DNA of 64,000 bases from Leptospira levettii (GTDB lineage Bacteria > Spirochaetota > Leptospiria > Leptospirales > Leptospiraceae): NCBI RefSeq assembly GCF_002812085.1, contig NZ_NPDM01000001.1, forward strand, positions 1,364,001-1,428,000, in the 5' to 3' direction. Shown here piece after piece: positions 17,057-26,909 of the stretch (its first letter is position 1; every line of letters starts with the position of its first letter). The notes beneath the pieces are model-generated. The model ran no database searches, was not told the DNA's origin, and was given only the letters and a program-made list of their open reading frames with translations. The position numbers were made by a program, and so were the translations under genes.

Positions 17057-18225
17057 GAAACAGCTTCTCCAATTAAATTTGATGCGTATGTACTAAGTAG
17101 TGACATACCTTCTGGTTTGTCACATTGGAAAATTTGTAATCCAATATTTGTAGTATCATTGTCTCCTTTTTTTAGACTTCGTAAACTTCCAAAAAAAGTG
17201 TAAGGAGATGAGTTGATTTTTAATTGGAAGGAAACTGGTGAACCTATAGGTCTTCCATCAATATTGGTTCCTTTCGGAAGTGTCATTCCTATCCCACGAC
17301 CGTCTTGGCTAATGTCTCTAACGGGTGTTGTGCGAATTATTGTTTCCCAATCTTTTGCGTAAGCAAATTCAAGTTGGAAAACAAATTCTTCCGCTTTTTG
17401 GTCTAAAAAACTAAGTAAGGGTCCAATTCCCTCGGGGCCTTCGATATTTGATTGTAGAACTGGGTTTCCTAGGTCAGGCAAATTGCTGATGATTTCGAAG
17501 TATCCTAAAAGTACCTTACCATTGGCAAAAAATGGGAAAATTAACGTAGATTTTGTATTACTAAGTAATAACGAATCTAAATAGGATCGAACGTAGATTT
17601 CACTTAATTTTTTAGGACTGTAAAATCCACGATCTGTATAAAAAATCCTACGATTCGCATCACGGACGTAATATGGAGCTTTGGATGTAGCGAGGGCTTC
17701 CATAAGCTGGGTGTCTGCTGCATAATAAAAACCGATTTGGACTTTTTTAATAAAGTAACCAAAATTCGTCAGCACTTGTTCTAAGTGGATTTGCCACTGG
17801 TTCAGTGCTTGGTTGATAATGGAAGTTTTTCCGTAAATGGAAATCACTGTGCCTAAATCTGCGGTTTGTGCCATCTTCAAATCATAAGCAGAAATATCTT
17901 CGATCGCTGCTCGTTTTGCGGAACGTTCCAAAGGTTCGATTAAAATTTCGTATACCTGTAATAAATCGTCTTGGTACGGATTCACAGGTTTGACCCGTAG
18001 TTCCACACGATTTTCCTTTAGGACACAAACCAAGGATTTGGGTTTAGAGACCATAGGTTCCGTCGTTTCGATTGTGATGTGAACCGATTTTAGGATATCA
18101 TTGACTGCGACAGGATTGATCAGTGTGAATTTTTGTTTGGTGTCACGATCTTGCAGAACCGTAGTTGTCAGTTTGGAAACAATCCCTAAAAGTGTCCTTT
18201 GGTCAGTCAGTCTATATTTTTTCAT
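17053..18225 (-). CDS. split PilZ-like protein with GAF-like insert (DUF1577-type)
   Basis: This 390-residue soluble protein has RSAKR (RxxxR) at residues 101-105 and DISQDG ([D/N]xSxxG) at 304-309, followed by a PilZ-like beta tail ('TTNIGLQIF'). About 200 residues separate the motifs, including 'KSTLIFPFFANGKVLLGYFE', which resembles GAF core strands. The layout matches the protein at 1390-2514, though overall sequence similarity is low by eye. It heads a five-gene set that includes an ECF sigma factor, so c-di-GMP input into that regulator is a reasonable but untested idea. Its start lies seven bases from a divergent gene. Confidence 0.6.
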   Translation of the reverse strand: MKKYRLTDQRTLLGIVSKLTTTVLQDRDTKQKFTLINPVAVNDILKSVHITIETTEPMVSKPKSLVCVLKENRVELRVKPVNPYQDDLLQVYEILIEPLERSAKRAAIEDISAYDLKMAQTADLGTVISIYGKTSIINQALNQWQIHLEQVLTNFGYFIKKVQIGFYYAADTQLMEALATSKAPYYVRDANRRIFYTDRGFYSPKKLSEIYVRSYLDSLLLSNTKSTLIFPFFANGKVLLGYFEIISNLPDLGNPVLQSNIEGPEGIGPLLSFLDQKAEEFVFQLEFAYAKDWETIIRTTPVRDISQDGRGIGMTLPKGTNIDGRPIGSPVSFQLKINSSPYTFFGSLRSLKKGDNDTTNIGLQIFQCDKPEGMSLLSTYASNLIGEAVS

Positions 18226-18231
18226 GGTCTA

Positions 18232-18969
18232 ATGAGTATGATACGTAAAATCCTAATTTTCGCCATAGTTTTTCCATCCTTTTTGCCTCTTTTGGCAGAA
18301 AAACCTAAATACCAATATTTTGGTAAGGCATATGATCTAAACACAGGAAAGTACATTTATTCGGATAATCATAAAGAATATTATAATAATGGAAAACACA
18401 CTCACTCCGAAATCCAATACAAAGATGCGAATGGAAAAGTATTTGGTTCCAAACACATTGAGTTTGATCAAAATTCGGAAGTACCTACTTTTAAAACAGT
18501 TGATGATAGAGATGGTTATACGGAAGGAGCTGATGTAAAAGGGAAATCAGTTCGTTTATATTTTAAACGTAAAAAAGAAGATCCTCTTTCTGAAAAAACA
18601 TATACTCCTAAATCTCCTGCTGTGATGGACGGAGGATTTGATTATTTTGTTAGGAACAATTGGGAATCGTTGTCTAGAGGAGAAAGAATGTCTTTCCACT
18701 TCATCGCTCCTGTACAACTTGATGATTATAAATTTGCGGTATTAAAAATCAAGGATGGTGAGTGGAAAGGAAGACAAGCTCTTTACCTTAGATTAGAAAT
18801 TGATAACTTTCTTTTGAAACAAGTTGTGAAACCATTTCTTTTGGTGTATGATGTTCAAACTCGTCGAATTTTACAATTCGAAGGTCTTTCGAATATCAAT
18901 GATGAAAATGGGAAAAGTTTGAAAGTGAAAATTGTTTATGATTATCCAAAGGATGTATTGGAACCTTGA
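18232..18969 (+). CDS. exported protein of unknown function
   Basis: The start is placed at ATG 18232 (ATG 18238 is equally possible); the frame extends to 18199, but that would overlap the divergent gene. The ~245-residue product begins with a signal peptide ([20 protein letters not shown]) and is then rich in charged and aromatic residues. Motifs such as [13 protein letters not shown] and '[15 protein letters not shown]' suggest a beta-rich fold; no family is recognised. The stop overlaps the TTG start of aat (TTGA). Periplasmic or outer-membrane location is inferred from the signal only. Confidence 0.7.
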   Translation: MSMIRKILIFAIVFPSFLPLLAEKPKYQYFGKAYDLNTGKYIYSDNHKEYYNNGKHTHSEIQYKDANGKVFGSKHIEFDQNSEVPTFKTVDDRDGYTEGADVKGKSVRLYFKRKKEDPLSEKTYTPKSPAVMDGGFDYFVRNNWESLSRGERMSFHFIAPVQLDDYKFAVLKIKDGEWKGRQALYLRLEIDNFLLKQVVKPFLLVYDVQTRRILQFEGLSNINDENGKSLKVKIVYDYPKDVLEP

Positions 18970-19631
18970 CAAAAAGGAGTTTCGACCAATTTTTTAAAAA
19001 CCCTCGGCATTGGAGGGAAGATTTGGTTGCGGTCGGTGGTGATTTCTCCGTTGATCGGCTGTTATACGCATACACACATGGCATTTTCCCTTGGTCTGAG
19101 GATCCTATTCGTTGGTATTGTTTGGATCCTCGCGCTATTTTTGACATTCACCGAGTTCATTTTTCTAAAACCGTTCTTCGTAAAGTAAGACAAAAAAAAT
19201 TTCGTATCAGTTTTAACGAAGCTTTCCCGATTGTGATGCAGGCATGTTCCTATCGGGAAAAAGATAACACGTGGATCACTCCTGGTTTTATCGATGGTTA
19301 TTTGGAACTCCACAAAAAAGGTTGGGCGCACTCTGTGGAAGTATGGAATGCGGAAAATGTTTTAGTCGGTGGTGTTTATGGTGTTGCGATCGGCAAGTTT
19401 TTTGCAGGGGAAAGTATGTTTTCCTTTGAATCGGATGCAGGAAAAATCGGGCTCTTTCATTTGTTTGCAAAACTAAAAGAATCTAACTTTGAGTTATTTG
19501 ACACCCAACAGCTCAACCATGTGACTTGGCAATTGGGTGCTTATGAAATTCCAAAACTATCTTATTTAGATCGATTGGAACACTCTATTCAAGAGATGGT
19601 TCCTTGGGTCATTCCACCTTCACACGACTAA
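18966..19631 (+). CDS. aat: leucyl/phenylalanyl-tRNA--protein transferase
   Basis: Aat adds leucine or phenylalanine to N-terminal Arg/Lys of proteins, marking them for ClpS-ClpAP degradation under the N-end rule. The 221-residue product has the diagnostic '[25 protein letters not shown]' region (positions ~36-60), '[18 protein letters not shown]', '[18 protein letters not shown]' and '[18 protein letters not shown]', and is of normal length. The start is TTG, overlapping the preceding stop by four bases. Its 3' end overlaps the convergent lipoprotein gene by 23 bases. Confidence 0.95.
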   Translation: MTKRSFDQFFKNPRHWREDLVAVGGDFSVDRLLYAYTHGIFPWSEDPIRWYCLDPRAIFDIHRVHFSKTVLRKVRQKKFRISFNEAFPIVMQACSYREKDNTWITPGFIDGYLELHKKGWAHSVEVWNAENVLVGGVYGVAIGKFFAGESMFSFESDAGKIGLFHLFAKLKESNFELFDTQQLNHVTWQLGAYEIPKLSYLDRLEHSIQEMVPWVIPPSHD

Positions 19632-20199
19632 TTTCATCCAATTCTACTTTCCAAAGTTTTTGTACTTCTTCTGTTATCTTTTCCCATTCCTTTTCTCCAA
19701 TCATTGGTGCTTTGAATGGATCGAAGTTTGGATGGTTCTCGAAGAACTTTGTAATCTCCATCTGTTTCATCGTAGTTCGGTAAATCTCAGCTTCTTGGAT
19801 TTCTGTCTCTGGATTTTTTTCTCCTTGGATGAAGAACGGTTTGGAAAGGCTAAGTGACAACTGATCAAAATGGTGCAGGTTCAAAACATAACCAATGCGT
19901 AACATCACCAAACTTTGGTATTCAATCATCACCTTGCGGTACTCAGACGGATCATTGAATGTTAAAGGACTATTACTCCCATAAATGACATGAACTTCGT
20001 TCTGTTTGTCTTTGTTAAGCGATGATTCGATGTTTTTAAATTCTGTTCCCAGTATCTTTGGCAAAATTGTTTCCGCAAAAGGAATGAGGGAACTTGTGTT
20101 TTGATCACGGATAGAAGTGATTTCTTCTTTTGTGATTTCTCTCGGGCGACAACCCGAGAGCAAAACAAGAGTTATCATCAAATTGAGAACTAGATTCAT
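19609..20199 (-). CDS. predicted lipoprotein of unknown function
   Basis: The ATG at 20199 is chosen because it gives a proper lipoprotein signal, [17 protein letters not shown] with Cys17 in an LLSGC lipobox; the frame extends 14 codons upstream to 20241. The mature ~180 residues are hydrophilic and mostly helical with no recognised motif. It follows the DUF962 gene by one base on the same strand. It converges with aat, and the two coding ends overlap by 23 bases. Confidence 0.75.
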   Translation of the reverse strand: MNLVLNLMITLVLLSGCRPREITKEEITSIRDQNTSSLIPFAETILPKILGTEFKNIESSLNKDKQNEVHVIYGSNSPLTFNDPSEYRKVMIEYQSLVMLRIGYVLNLHHFDQLSLSLSKPFFIQGEKNPETEIQEAEIYRTTMKQMEITKFFENHPNFDPFKAPMIGEKEWEKITEEVQKLWKVELDEISRVKVE

Positions 20200-20200
20200 C

Positions 20201-20536
20201 TTAATTTTGTTTTGACTTAATTTTGGCAAATTCAACATCAATACGTCCTGTTAACATTTTGAAGTACATCATCCAATCAGAAACAAATGAATAAATTGGG
20301 TAGGTAAATGTTGCAGGGCGATTTTTTTCGACAAAGAAATGTCCGATCCATGCGAAGAAATACCCACTAACAAGCGCCAAACCTAAGATATACAACTTAG
20401 CAGTCGCAATAAATCCTAGAATACAACCTAAAGCAAGACTCGAGCCAACAAAATGTAACGCACGGTTAAACGGATGGCTATGTTCTTCTAAATAGAATGG
20501 GAAAAAATCTTTGAGTGTTTTGTACTTCTTTTCCAT
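20201..20536 (-). CDS. DUF962/Mpo1-like membrane protein
   Basis: The 111-residue protein has the family marks HPFNRALHFVGS, WIGHFFVEKNRPATF and a C-terminal 'YPIYSFVSDWMMYFKMLTG', with two or three hydrophobic helices. In yeast, Mpo1 is an iron-dependent dioxygenase acting on 2-hydroxy fatty acids; conserved His residues (in HPFNR, LHF, GHF) are present here. A similar role in Leptospira lipid metabolism is only an inference. It starts a two-gene unit with the lipoprotein downstream. Confidence 0.85.
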   Translation of the reverse strand: MEKKYKTLKDFFPFYLEEHSHPFNRALHFVGSSLALGCILGFIATAKLYILGLALVSGYFFAWIGHFFVEKNRPATFTYPIYSFVSDWMMYFKMLTGRIDVEFAKIKSKQN

Positions 20537-20667
20537 AAATTGGTCCTTTCTCTAAACCTTAGTCGATCTTTTCACTTTGCCAACACAAAAATCATTCCAA
20601 ATATTAGAGTTTGTCCCTAGTTTTTGAAACTATATTCGAGAATTCAGATATGATTTTAAAATAGAGT

Positions 20668-20697
20668 TGCACGTTAGTGGGTACAAACTAATGTGCA
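20668..20697. promoter_or_regulatory. imperfect inverted repeat upstream of zinc-ribbon gene
   Basis: TGCACGTTAGT (20668-20678) and ACTAATGTGCA (20687-20697) form 11-bp arms with one mismatch and an 8-base spacer. The repeat lies about 54 bases upstream of the ATG at 20751, in a 214-base gap that holds the promoters of two divergent genes. Size and symmetry suggest a dimeric repressor operator. No T-run follows. Confidence 0.45.
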
Positions 20698-20750
20698 TTA
20701 ACATTTAGAATCTAACAGAGAGTTAAATTTAGCAAAAAGTAGGAGAATGT

Positions 20751-21038
20751 ATGAAGCCTAAATCGATTAAACCGGATGAGTTAAACAAGATTTTTTCCGA
20801 ATTAAAAAAAGGAGAGGAGTCTGCCATCGGAAGTTATTTGGTAAAAGGAGTTCGTCTTCAAATCAGTAAATACAATTTATCAGGTGCCGAACGAGTTCAA
20901 TTGTTATACAAAAGAAGAAGAGCACAAGGTTTGTGTATTGTATGCGGAAAAAAAGTCACAAAGAAAAATCCATCTACAGATCAACTTTATAGACTCTGTG
21001 AGGAACACCGCAATAAGATTGATAAAGGTACTAAGTAA
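20751..21038 (+). CDS. small putative zinc-ribbon protein
   Basis: The 95-residue basic protein has CIVCGKK (CxxC) at ~64-67 followed about 20 residues later by CEEH, a likely zinc-binding set. The N-terminal half is helical and charged, with 'YNLSGAERVQLLYKRRRAQG'. Similar Cys clusters with basic helices occur in DNA- or RNA-binding proteins. The family is not recognised. A good AGGAG (20741-20745) precedes the ATG. The upstream inverted repeat suggests specific regulation. Confidence 0.75.
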   Translation: MKPKSIKPDELNKIFSELKKGEESAIGSYLVKGVRLQISKYNLSGAERVQLLYKRRRAQGLCIVCGKKVTKKNPSTDQLYRLCEEHRNKIDKGTK

Positions 21039-21039
21039 C

Positions 21040-21219
21040 CTATTCTGTGGTAGAGTTTCCCGCCTTTCTATGCGGGAGCTCCTGCCAGACCGCTTCTTTT
21101 TCCTCATCGCTCATACTGGACCAAGCCCCGATTTCTTCGATTGTTCGGTAACAACCAGCACAAAACCCAGATTCTGGATCCATCATACAGATTTTAATAC
21201 ATGGTGATTTTCGAGACAT
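21040..21219 (-). CDS. DUF1289 protein, 59 residues
   Basis: Reading the minus strand from the ATG at 21219 gives a 59-residue protein beginning [20 protein letters not shown] and continuing with [20 protein letters not shown]. This is the DUF1289 signature: SPC(I/V)xxC, then CxGCxRTxxEIxxWxxMSDEE. The four Cys probably bind metal. The stop (21040-21042) lies one base after the stop of the convergent zinc-ribbon gene. Function is unknown in general; some relatives are encoded near metal or redox enzymes. Confidence 0.85.
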   Translation of the reverse strand: MSRKSPCIKICMMDPESGFCAGCYRTIEEIGAWSSMSDEEKEAVWQELPHRKAGNSTTE

Positions 21220-21280
21220 AGACCTGAAAATAGTAAATTTTTATAAATTTTCCTAAGCTAGTTTGGGAATCCGTCGATCC

Positions 21281-21299
21281 TTCCCATAAGGGAAAAGGA
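21281..21299 (+). promoter_or_regulatory. hairpin and paired ANGGA motifs at flgN ribosome-binding site
   Basis: TTCCC-ataa-GGGAA (21281-21294) forms a small hairpin just before the flgN start. It includes AGGGA (21289-21293), and AAGGA (21295-21299) serves as the Shine-Dalgarno sequence six bases from the ATG. CsrA binds ANGGA sites, and csrA is the last gene of this operon, so autoregulation is possible. The motif is short and common. Confidence 0.35.
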
Positions 21300-21305
21300 A
21301 TTCGC

Positions 21306-21818
21306 ATGTTGGATTGGGTAGAATCACTTAGAAGTTTATTTACTACAGAAATAGACTGTTACAAGCGCCTTTTGGATTTGGAAGGCAAAAAAAGAAACGC
21401 CATCCACCAAGCGGACGGCAAATCACTCGAGTCCTTTGTCAAAGAAAGTTATCATATCATGGTAGAAGCCTCTGAATTGGAACGAATTCGGATGAAAACC
21501 ATAGAAGATGTCTATGAAAAGGAAAAGTTCCAAAAAGACGAATCTTCGATCACACTCACTCATTTTTTAAACCAAATGGACCGAGAGTCCAATTTTAAAC
21601 TCAAAACGTTTGCATTAGAACTCAAAAAAGTGGTGGCAGACCTTAAGGATGCCATCATCACCAATGATAAACTTCTTAGAACCAGAAAAGAATTTTTGCA
21701 AGCAACCGTTGACTCTCTTCAAGAGTTATCCCGTGAAAAGGTATATACCTCTCACAAACAACCAACAAGGCGTGGGCAGAGCCAAAAAGGCGCGATCATT
21801 TTGAACGCGACTGCCTAG
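21306..21818 (+). CDS. flgN: FlgN-family flagellar chaperone
   Basis: The 170-residue, largely helical protein resembles FlgN, the cytoplasmic chaperone that delivers the hook-associated proteins FlgK and FlgL to the flagellar export machine. Helices with heptad-like spacing ('LFTTEIDCYKRLLDLEGKKR', 'NDKLLRTRKEFLQATVDSLQ') and immediate linkage to flgK, ten bases downstream, support the call. Sequence identity in this family is low, so context carries much of the weight. The leader has possible CsrA-binding sites. Confidence 0.8.
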   Translation: MLDWVESLRSLFTTEIDCYKRLLDLEGKKRNAIHQADGKSLESFVKESYHIMVEASELERIRMKTIEDVYEKEKFQKDESSITLTHFLNQMDRESNFKLKTFALELKKVVADLKDAIITNDKLLRTRKEFLQATVDSLQELSREKVYTSHKQPTRRGQSQKGAIILNATA

Positions 21819-21827
21819 GAGAATCGT

Positions 21828-23741
21828 ATGGGATCAACATTCCAAGGTATAGAAATCGGAAAACGAGGACTTTCGGTCCACCAACAAGCGATCCAAACCA
21901 CAGGTCATAATATTTCCAACGCGGATAACAAACATTATGCGCGTCAACGAGTTGTCATGAATAGTATGGATCCAATTTATGATCCTGCTTTCAATCGAGC
22001 AGAAGTACCCGGCCAAATCGGACAAGGGGTAAAAATTTCTGAGATTGAACGAGTTCGTGATAATTTTATAGATGATCGTATCATTGATTCCTCTTCCTTA
22101 AAAGAATACTGGGGCAAAAAAAATGATTATTTGTACCAAGTAGAAACAGTTTTTAACGAACCTACGGGAACCACACTCAGGTCCATGATGGATCAGTTTT
22201 GGTCTTCTTGGGAAGATCTTTCGAACTATCCAGAAGAGACCGCTCACCGTGCCGTTGTACAAGAAAAAGCCGAAGCACTTGGTTCACGTATGGAAGATGT
22301 GTACAGAAAACTTTCTCTACTCCGTGACCAATCCAATCGGGAAATTGAAGCGAAGGTAAACCATCTCAATACGGTTGCAGAAAACATCAAATCACTCAAT
22401 GAAAAGATTACCAAGTCACAAGCATTAGGTGACAATCCCAATGACCTTTTGGATAGAAGGGATGAACTTTTGCAAGAATTAGCTGGTATGGCGGATATTA
22501 CCATCGGACGAAGTGATGAAGATGAACTCATGGTTTTTATTGGCCAACAAATCCTTATCCAAGGGCAAAAAGTTCACAAAATAGACTTGGTTGGGAATCC
22601 AAATAATGACGGATTGCTAGATTTAAAATGGTCTGAAACTGGTGATACAGTTCTCCTGCGAAAAGGGAGTATCCAAGCCCTATATGAAATCAGAGATCGA
22701 ATCTTAGTCGAAAAAATCAATGCTGTCGATGCCCTTGCGATCAATGCTATGGATGTCATCAATGAAATCCACAAAGATGGATTTGGTCTGAATGGCAAAA
22801 CCAATGTGAACTTCTTCGAACAAAGAGCCCTTGCAACGAATACCTTTGGGGAAATTGACACTGATGGTGATGGACTCAATGATAAAACAGCAGTGTTTCG
22901 TGTGACAGGTCGCACCTCTCTTGATCCTGATCGCCCGATCGGAATCTCAGGGACTATGCGATTTTTAAAAGCAAGTCCAGGTGGCGAAACAGAAATCCTT
23001 GTACCATATTCCAAGGATGATACATTAAATGCTGTCATCAAACGTATCAATCGTTCGGAAACTGGTGTTGTTGCTTACATGTCGCATGACAACCAATTGG
23101 CGCTAAAAGCAACGACAAACCCACACGATAAAAAAGAAAACTTTATGATCCGTCACTTAGAAGACTCTGGAGAGCTCCTTGTTGGACTCACAGGGATTTT
23201 GACTGCATCTGGTGTATCAGGATCGTTTGATTACCGTAAAATTGGTGAGATCAATAAGTTCCAAACAAATGCACAAGACATCACTCTCACACCGATGTAC
23301 CATCCTTCTTCTTTTTTTAAGATGTCAGACGATGTGAGAAATAACCCGGCAAACATTGCAGCTGGTCGGGGTAAGGATGTGAATGGATCAGGCGATTACA
23401 ATTCACCAAACGGTCAAAAAGATGGATCCAATGCACTTCTCATTGCAGCGGCACTAAGAGAAAAACCAGTGATGTTTGATTATTCCAAAACAACGGATGA
23501 TTTTTACAACTCACTGATTTCAAGACTGGGAACTGAAGCTCGGGAAGCGAAACAAGAGTATACCACTCAAAACGAACTGATGGTGGAATTGGAAAACATG
23601 CGCCAATCAGTGATGGGAGTGAACTTAGATGAGGAGATGGCCAATATGGTCCAGTTCCAACAATCATATAATGCCTCGGCTCGTATGATCTCCACCCTCA
23701 ATGAAATGTTAGATACCATCATCAATAGGTTAGGTGTATAA
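21828..23741 (+). CDS. flgK: flagellar hook-associated protein 1
   Basis: FlgK forms the first layer of the hook-filament junction in the periplasmic flagella of spirochaetes. The 637-residue protein starts with the rod/hook N-terminal motif ([20 protein letters not shown] then [18 protein letters not shown]) and ends with the matching C-terminal helix ([31 protein letters not shown] region). The central domain is of usual length. The ATG at 21828 has GGAGAA upstream. flgL begins two bases after the stop. Confidence 0.96.
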   Translation: MGSTFQGIEIGKRGLSVHQQAIQTTGHNISNADNKHYARQRVVMNSMDPIYDPAFNRAEVPGQIGQGVKISEIERVRDNFIDDRIIDSSSLKEYWGKKNDYLYQVETVFNEPTGTTLRSMMDQFWSSWEDLSNYPEETAHRAVVQEKAEALGSRMEDVYRKLSLLRDQSNREIEAKVNHLNTVAENIKSLNEKITKSQALGDNPNDLLDRRDELLQELAGMADITIGRSDEDELMVFIGQQILIQGQKVHKIDLVGNPNNDGLLDLKWSETGDTVLLRKGSIQALYEIRDRILVEKINAVDALAINAMDVINEIHKDGFGLNGKTNVNFFEQRALATNTFGEIDTDGDGLNDKTAVFRVTGRTSLDPDRPIGISGTMRFLKASPGGETEILVPYSKDDTLNAVIKRINRSETGVVAYMSHDNQLALKATTNPHDKKENFMIRHLEDSGELLVGLTGILTASGVSGSFDYRKIGEINKFQTNAQDITLTPMYHPSSFFKMSDDVRNNPANIAAGRGKDVNGSGDYNSPNGQKDGSNALLIAAALREKPVMFDYSKTTDDFYNSLISRLGTEAREAKQEYTTQNELMVELENMRQSVMGVNLDEEMANMVQFQQSYNASARMISTLNEMLDTIINRLGV

Positions 23742-23743
23742 TT

Positions 23744-25012
23744 ATGATCAGAATCACTAACATGATGCAAAACAATTCCTTGGTGCGGAATTTAAACCGC
23801 CACCAAGTGGCAATGGACGAAACCCAAACTCAATTAGGGACTGGATTAAAAATCCGTAAACCTTCCGATGATCCGGGTGCTGCTACCAACCAAATGTACT
23901 TTCGTTCGCGACTCAATGAACTTTCACAATACGAAGAAAACATTGGTGATGGATACCAACGATTGCAACAGATTGATGGAGTCCTAGATAAGATGGGTGA
24001 AATTTTCCAACGCGTACGTGTGTTAACCGTACAAGCTGGAAATGGTATTTACCAAGGTGACAAAGGGTTCGAACTCGAAGTAGCCATTGGAAAAGAAATT
24101 GACCAACATTTACGTGCCATTGTGGATCTCGCAAACGCTCGTGATGCGACAGGACAACCTTTGTTTGGTGGTCATGTGATTGAAAGACCTCCCTTTGAAC
24201 CAATCGAATCAAAAATTAAGGGTTTGCAAGGTTTAGAACTAAAAAACCAATATGTTGGTGTGGAATACCGCGGGGATATAGGCGAACAACTCCGTGAGAT
24301 TGAAAAAGGTGAATACATTCCCATCACAATTCCAGGGAACAAAGTGTTTTGGGGAACAAACGTAAGTGTTACATCCAAAGTGGACAACTCTGCTTACCAA
24401 GCTACCTCTGACCAAAAGTTTAAAATTGATGGAGTGGAAATCCATATATCTGTGGGTGATACCATTGATGATGTGATCGATAAAATCAATAATGCTCCAT
24501 TGGAAGTGAAAGCAAGTAAACTCGCCCAAGATAACATCTCCATTTCTTCCACAGCTCCTCACCAAATTTGGTTAGAGGATGTAGATGGTGGAACTGTGTT
24601 ACGTGATATCGGACTCATTGAACCAAGTGCCAGTGAACCACCCAATAATTTTTCTAAATCAGCTACGGTAACAGGACTTTCTGTTTTTGATGTTCTCATC
24701 CAACTTCGAAATGACCTCATCCAAAAAGACCAAGAAAGAATTGGTGGTCGTGATTTAGGTGATTTGGATTTAGCTTTGGAGAATATTTTACGCCACCGTT
24801 CTACTATTGGTGCACGTATGAATCGTTTGGAACAACATGAAGAACGTGTTTCTTATGATAAAATGTACATGACGGAACTCCTTGCTAAAAATGAAGGAAT
24901 AGATTTTCCGGAAACCATCATGAATATGAAATGGTTAGAAACTATTCATAGTTATGCGCTCAATGTTGGATCTAAAATCATCAAACCAACTTTGATGGAT
25001 TTCCTCAGGTAA
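23744..25012 (+). CDS. flgL: flagellar hook-associated protein 3
   Basis: FlgL joins the filament to FlgK. The 422-residue protein has a flagellin-like N-terminus (MIRITNMMQNNSLVRNLNRH, then TQLGTGLKIRKPSDDPGAAT) and C-terminus (IGARMNRLEQHEERVSYDKM to the terminal helix). It lies two bases after flgK and 10 bases before fliW. The length is within the range for spirochaetal FlgL. Confidence 0.95.
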   Translation: MIRITNMMQNNSLVRNLNRHQVAMDETQTQLGTGLKIRKPSDDPGAATNQMYFRSRLNELSQYEENIGDGYQRLQQIDGVLDKMGEIFQRVRVLTVQAGNGIYQGDKGFELEVAIGKEIDQHLRAIVDLANARDATGQPLFGGHVIERPPFEPIESKIKGLQGLELKNQYVGVEYRGDIGEQLREIEKGEYIPITIPGNKVFWGTNVSVTSKVDNSAYQATSDQKFKIDGVEIHISVGDTIDDVIDKINNAPLEVKASKLAQDNISISSTAPHQIWLEDVDGGTVLRDIGLIEPSASEPPNNFSKSATVTGLSVFDVLIQLRNDLIQKDQERIGGRDLGDLDLALENILRHRSTIGARMNRLEQHEERVSYDKMYMTELLAKNEGIDFPETIMNMKWLETIHSYALNVGSKIIKPTLMDFLR

Positions 25013-25022
25013 TTGGGATTAA

Positions 25023-25526
25023 ATGACAGGCACATTAGAAAGATTAGAAACAACAGGAACTAGAATGTCGGTAACGATTCATACAAAACCTTTCGGAACC
25101 ATCCAAGTGGATTCAAAACAAATTCTAAAATTCCCACAAGGGTTACTTGGATTTGAAGAATTTGATGAATATGCACTGATTGAAGAAAGTGCAGAAAGTC
25201 CATTCAAATGGTTACAATCCACAAAAGAGTCGGGTCTTGCATTTATTGTGATCCAACCTGAACTGTTTATGAATCATTACAAACCTGCAATCAGTGACGA
25301 AGAGTTACATGATATCGGTTTAACTAGTTGGAAAGATGGGATAATTTTTCTCATTGTGACCATTCCCCATGACAATCCAAAAGGTATGACTGCCAATTTA
25401 CAAGGGCCTATCATCCTGAATGGGAAAGAAGGAAAAGGAAAACAATGTATTTCTAGAGATGAGAACCATCCAATTCGCAAAAATATAATAGAGTCAATGG
25501 AAGAGATGTCTTCCGAAAAGGTTTAG
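25023..25526 (+). CDS. fliW: flagellar assembly factor FliW
   Basis: FliW binds flagellin and, when free, antagonises CsrA, coupling flagellin synthesis to assembly. The product (167 residues from the ATG at 25023) has the family core FGTIQVDSKQILKFPQGLLG, FEEFDEYALI and a 'NLQGPIILN' strand. A second ATG at 25065 has AGGA upstream and fits the usual FliW length of about 150 residues, so the first 14 residues are uncertain. csrA follows after three bases, the common fliW-csrA pairing. Confidence 0.93.
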   Translation: MTGTLERLETTGTRMSVTIHTKPFGTIQVDSKQILKFPQGLLGFEEFDEYALIEESAESPFKWLQSTKESGLAFIVIQPELFMNHYKPAISDEELHDIGLTSWKDGIIFLIVTIPHDNPKGMTANLQGPIILNGKEGKGKQCISRDENHPIRKNIIESMEEMSSEKV

Positions 25527-25529
25527 CTC

Positions 25530-25769
25530 GTGTTAGTTTTAGCAAGGAGAAGTAACCAATCCATTATGATAGGTGATGACATTGAAATTGTCATCGTTGA
25601 TATCAAAGGGGATCAAGTGAAGATTGGTGTCAAAGCTCCTAAGAATGTTTCTGTACATAGAGCAGAAGTGTACAAAGAAATCCAAGAAGAGAACAAAAAA
25701 GCTGCAGGTACAAATATCAAACCTGAAGACTTAGGTAAATTGGGAGACCTATTTAAGAAGAAAACTTAA
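25530..25769 (+). CDS. csrA: carbon storage regulator CsrA
   Basis: CsrA is a small dimeric RNA-binding protein that represses or stabilises mRNAs with GGA motifs near the ribosome-binding site, notably flagellin mRNA. The 79-residue product starts at GTG with [20 protein letters not shown] and contains '[19 protein letters not shown]', including the conserved C-terminal Arg of the RNA-binding face. It is the last gene of the flagellar operon, beside its antagonist FliW. Confidence 0.97.
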   Translation: MLVLARRSNQSIMIGDDIEIVIVDIKGDQVKIGVKAPKNVSVHRAEVYKEIQEENKKAAGTNIKPEDLGKLGDLFKKKT

Positions 25770-25830
25770 CTTGATCTTTCTCTAATCATAACATTCTCTG
25801 GAAACAAACTCCAGGGAGTGAATTTATCTC

Positions 25831-26505
25831 TTGAAACGAAAAATATTAGTTTGGCTTTTACCTCTTATTATCGTTTGGCTACAACGATTCATCGGCCTCA
25901 CATCGCGATTTCGCATTTTCAAAAACGAACAATATGAAGAAATATTTAAAAATAAAAAACCATATATCTATTCCATTTGGCATACGAACGTATTGTACTC
26001 TCCTTACCTTCATCGAAATAAAAATGTAGCAGTCTTAATTTCAGAATCAAAAGACGGAGATTTTATCAACCAAGTGGTTCACCGTTTTGGGAATTCAAGC
26101 ATACGTGGCAGTAGTTCTAAAGGTGGATCAAAAGCATTAAAAGCAATGATCCAACATTTAAAAAAAGGATTACCTGCTGCATTTACACCTGATGGACCAA
26201 GAGGACCTGCACTCATTGTTCAACCTGGAATCATAGCAGCTGCACAAGTCACACAAGTTCCCATTGTCCCTTTTCATTATGAATGTTCAAGGCAATGGAT
26301 TTTGGAAAAAGCTTGGGACAAACATAGGGTTCCAAAACCGTTTACAACCTTTGTTGTTTCGTATGGAGAACCAATTTACGTTCCTCGCGAATTAAACGAG
26401 GTGGAATTTGAAAATATGAGATTGAAAGTCGAAGAAGCTATGTTAAAAAATAGAGACAAAGCGATTCAGGAAGCGGAACGAATTCGTACAGGAGATTCCA
26501 AATGA
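25831..26505 (+). CDS. DUF374-type lysophospholipid acyltransferase-like protein
   Basis: The 224-residue protein has an N-terminal membrane helix, IWHTN (the H of an acyltransferase-like motif), '[15 protein letters not shown]', GSSSKGG and FTPDGPRGP, all diagnostic of the DUF374 (LpxL-like) family, which probably acylates an envelope lipid. The start is TTG at 25831 with GGGAG upstream; that GGGAG overlaps a small stem (CTGGA/TCCAG, 25798-25814). Its stop overlaps the OsmC gene start by four bases. Confidence 0.85.
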   Translation: MKRKILVWLLPLIIVWLQRFIGLTSRFRIFKNEQYEEIFKNKKPYIYSIWHTNVLYSPYLHRNKNVAVLISESKDGDFINQVVHRFGNSSIRGSSSKGGSKALKAMIQHLKKGLPAAFTPDGPRGPALIVQPGIIAAAQVTQVPIVPFHYECSRQWILEKAWDKHRVPKPFTTFVVSYGEPIYVPRELNEVEFENMRLKVEEAMLKNRDKAIQEAERIRTGDSK

Positions 26506-26909
26506 CAGCAGTATTCGAAGACAAAGTAATCGTCACAACAGAAAACACGAAATACGAAACCAAAATCTCAAAAGGCAAACACCATTGGATAGCAGACGAA
26601 CCAGCAGATAAAGAGGGAACTGACCTAGGTCCTATGCCGACAGAACTTCTTGCCTCCTCTTTAGGAGCATGTACATCGATTACGATAAGAATGTATGCAG
26701 ATCGAAAAGGGTATTCTTTAGATTCAGTTTCTGTCCAAGTAACGATTGATAAACGTTCCCCAGAAGACCACAAATTTGTTCGTGAAGTCACTCTTAAAGG
26801 AAATTTAAAACCTGAGGAAAGAGATCGATTGTACTCTGTTGCCAATGCTTGTCCCGTACACAAGATTCTTACTGGCAAAATCGAAATCGAAACTCTTTTA
26901 CTCCCTTAA
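26502..26909 (+). CDS. OsmC-family peroxide-resistance protein
   Basis: The 135-residue protein has the two redox cysteines of OsmC/Ohr proteins: LGACTSIT (~residue 60) and NACPVHKIL (~120). It also has the family's '[20 protein letters not shown]' substrate-pocket region. Members reduce organic hydroperoxides using thiols, in the cytoplasm. It is translationally coupled (ATGA) to the DUF374 acyltransferase gene. Its 3' end overlaps the convergent phosphoesterase gene by four bases. Confidence 0.9.
   Translation: MTAVFEDKVIVTTENTKYETKISKGKHHWIADEPADKEGTDLGPMPTELLASSLGACTSITIRMYADRKGYSLDSVSVQVTIDKRSPEDHKFVREVTLKGNLKPEERDRLYSVANACPVHKILTGKIEIETLLLP

Noticed and set aside
22244..23050. Long minus-strand frames opposite flgK
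   Set aside because: They lie antisense to a well-conserved flgK gene and have no motif or ribosome-binding site of their own.
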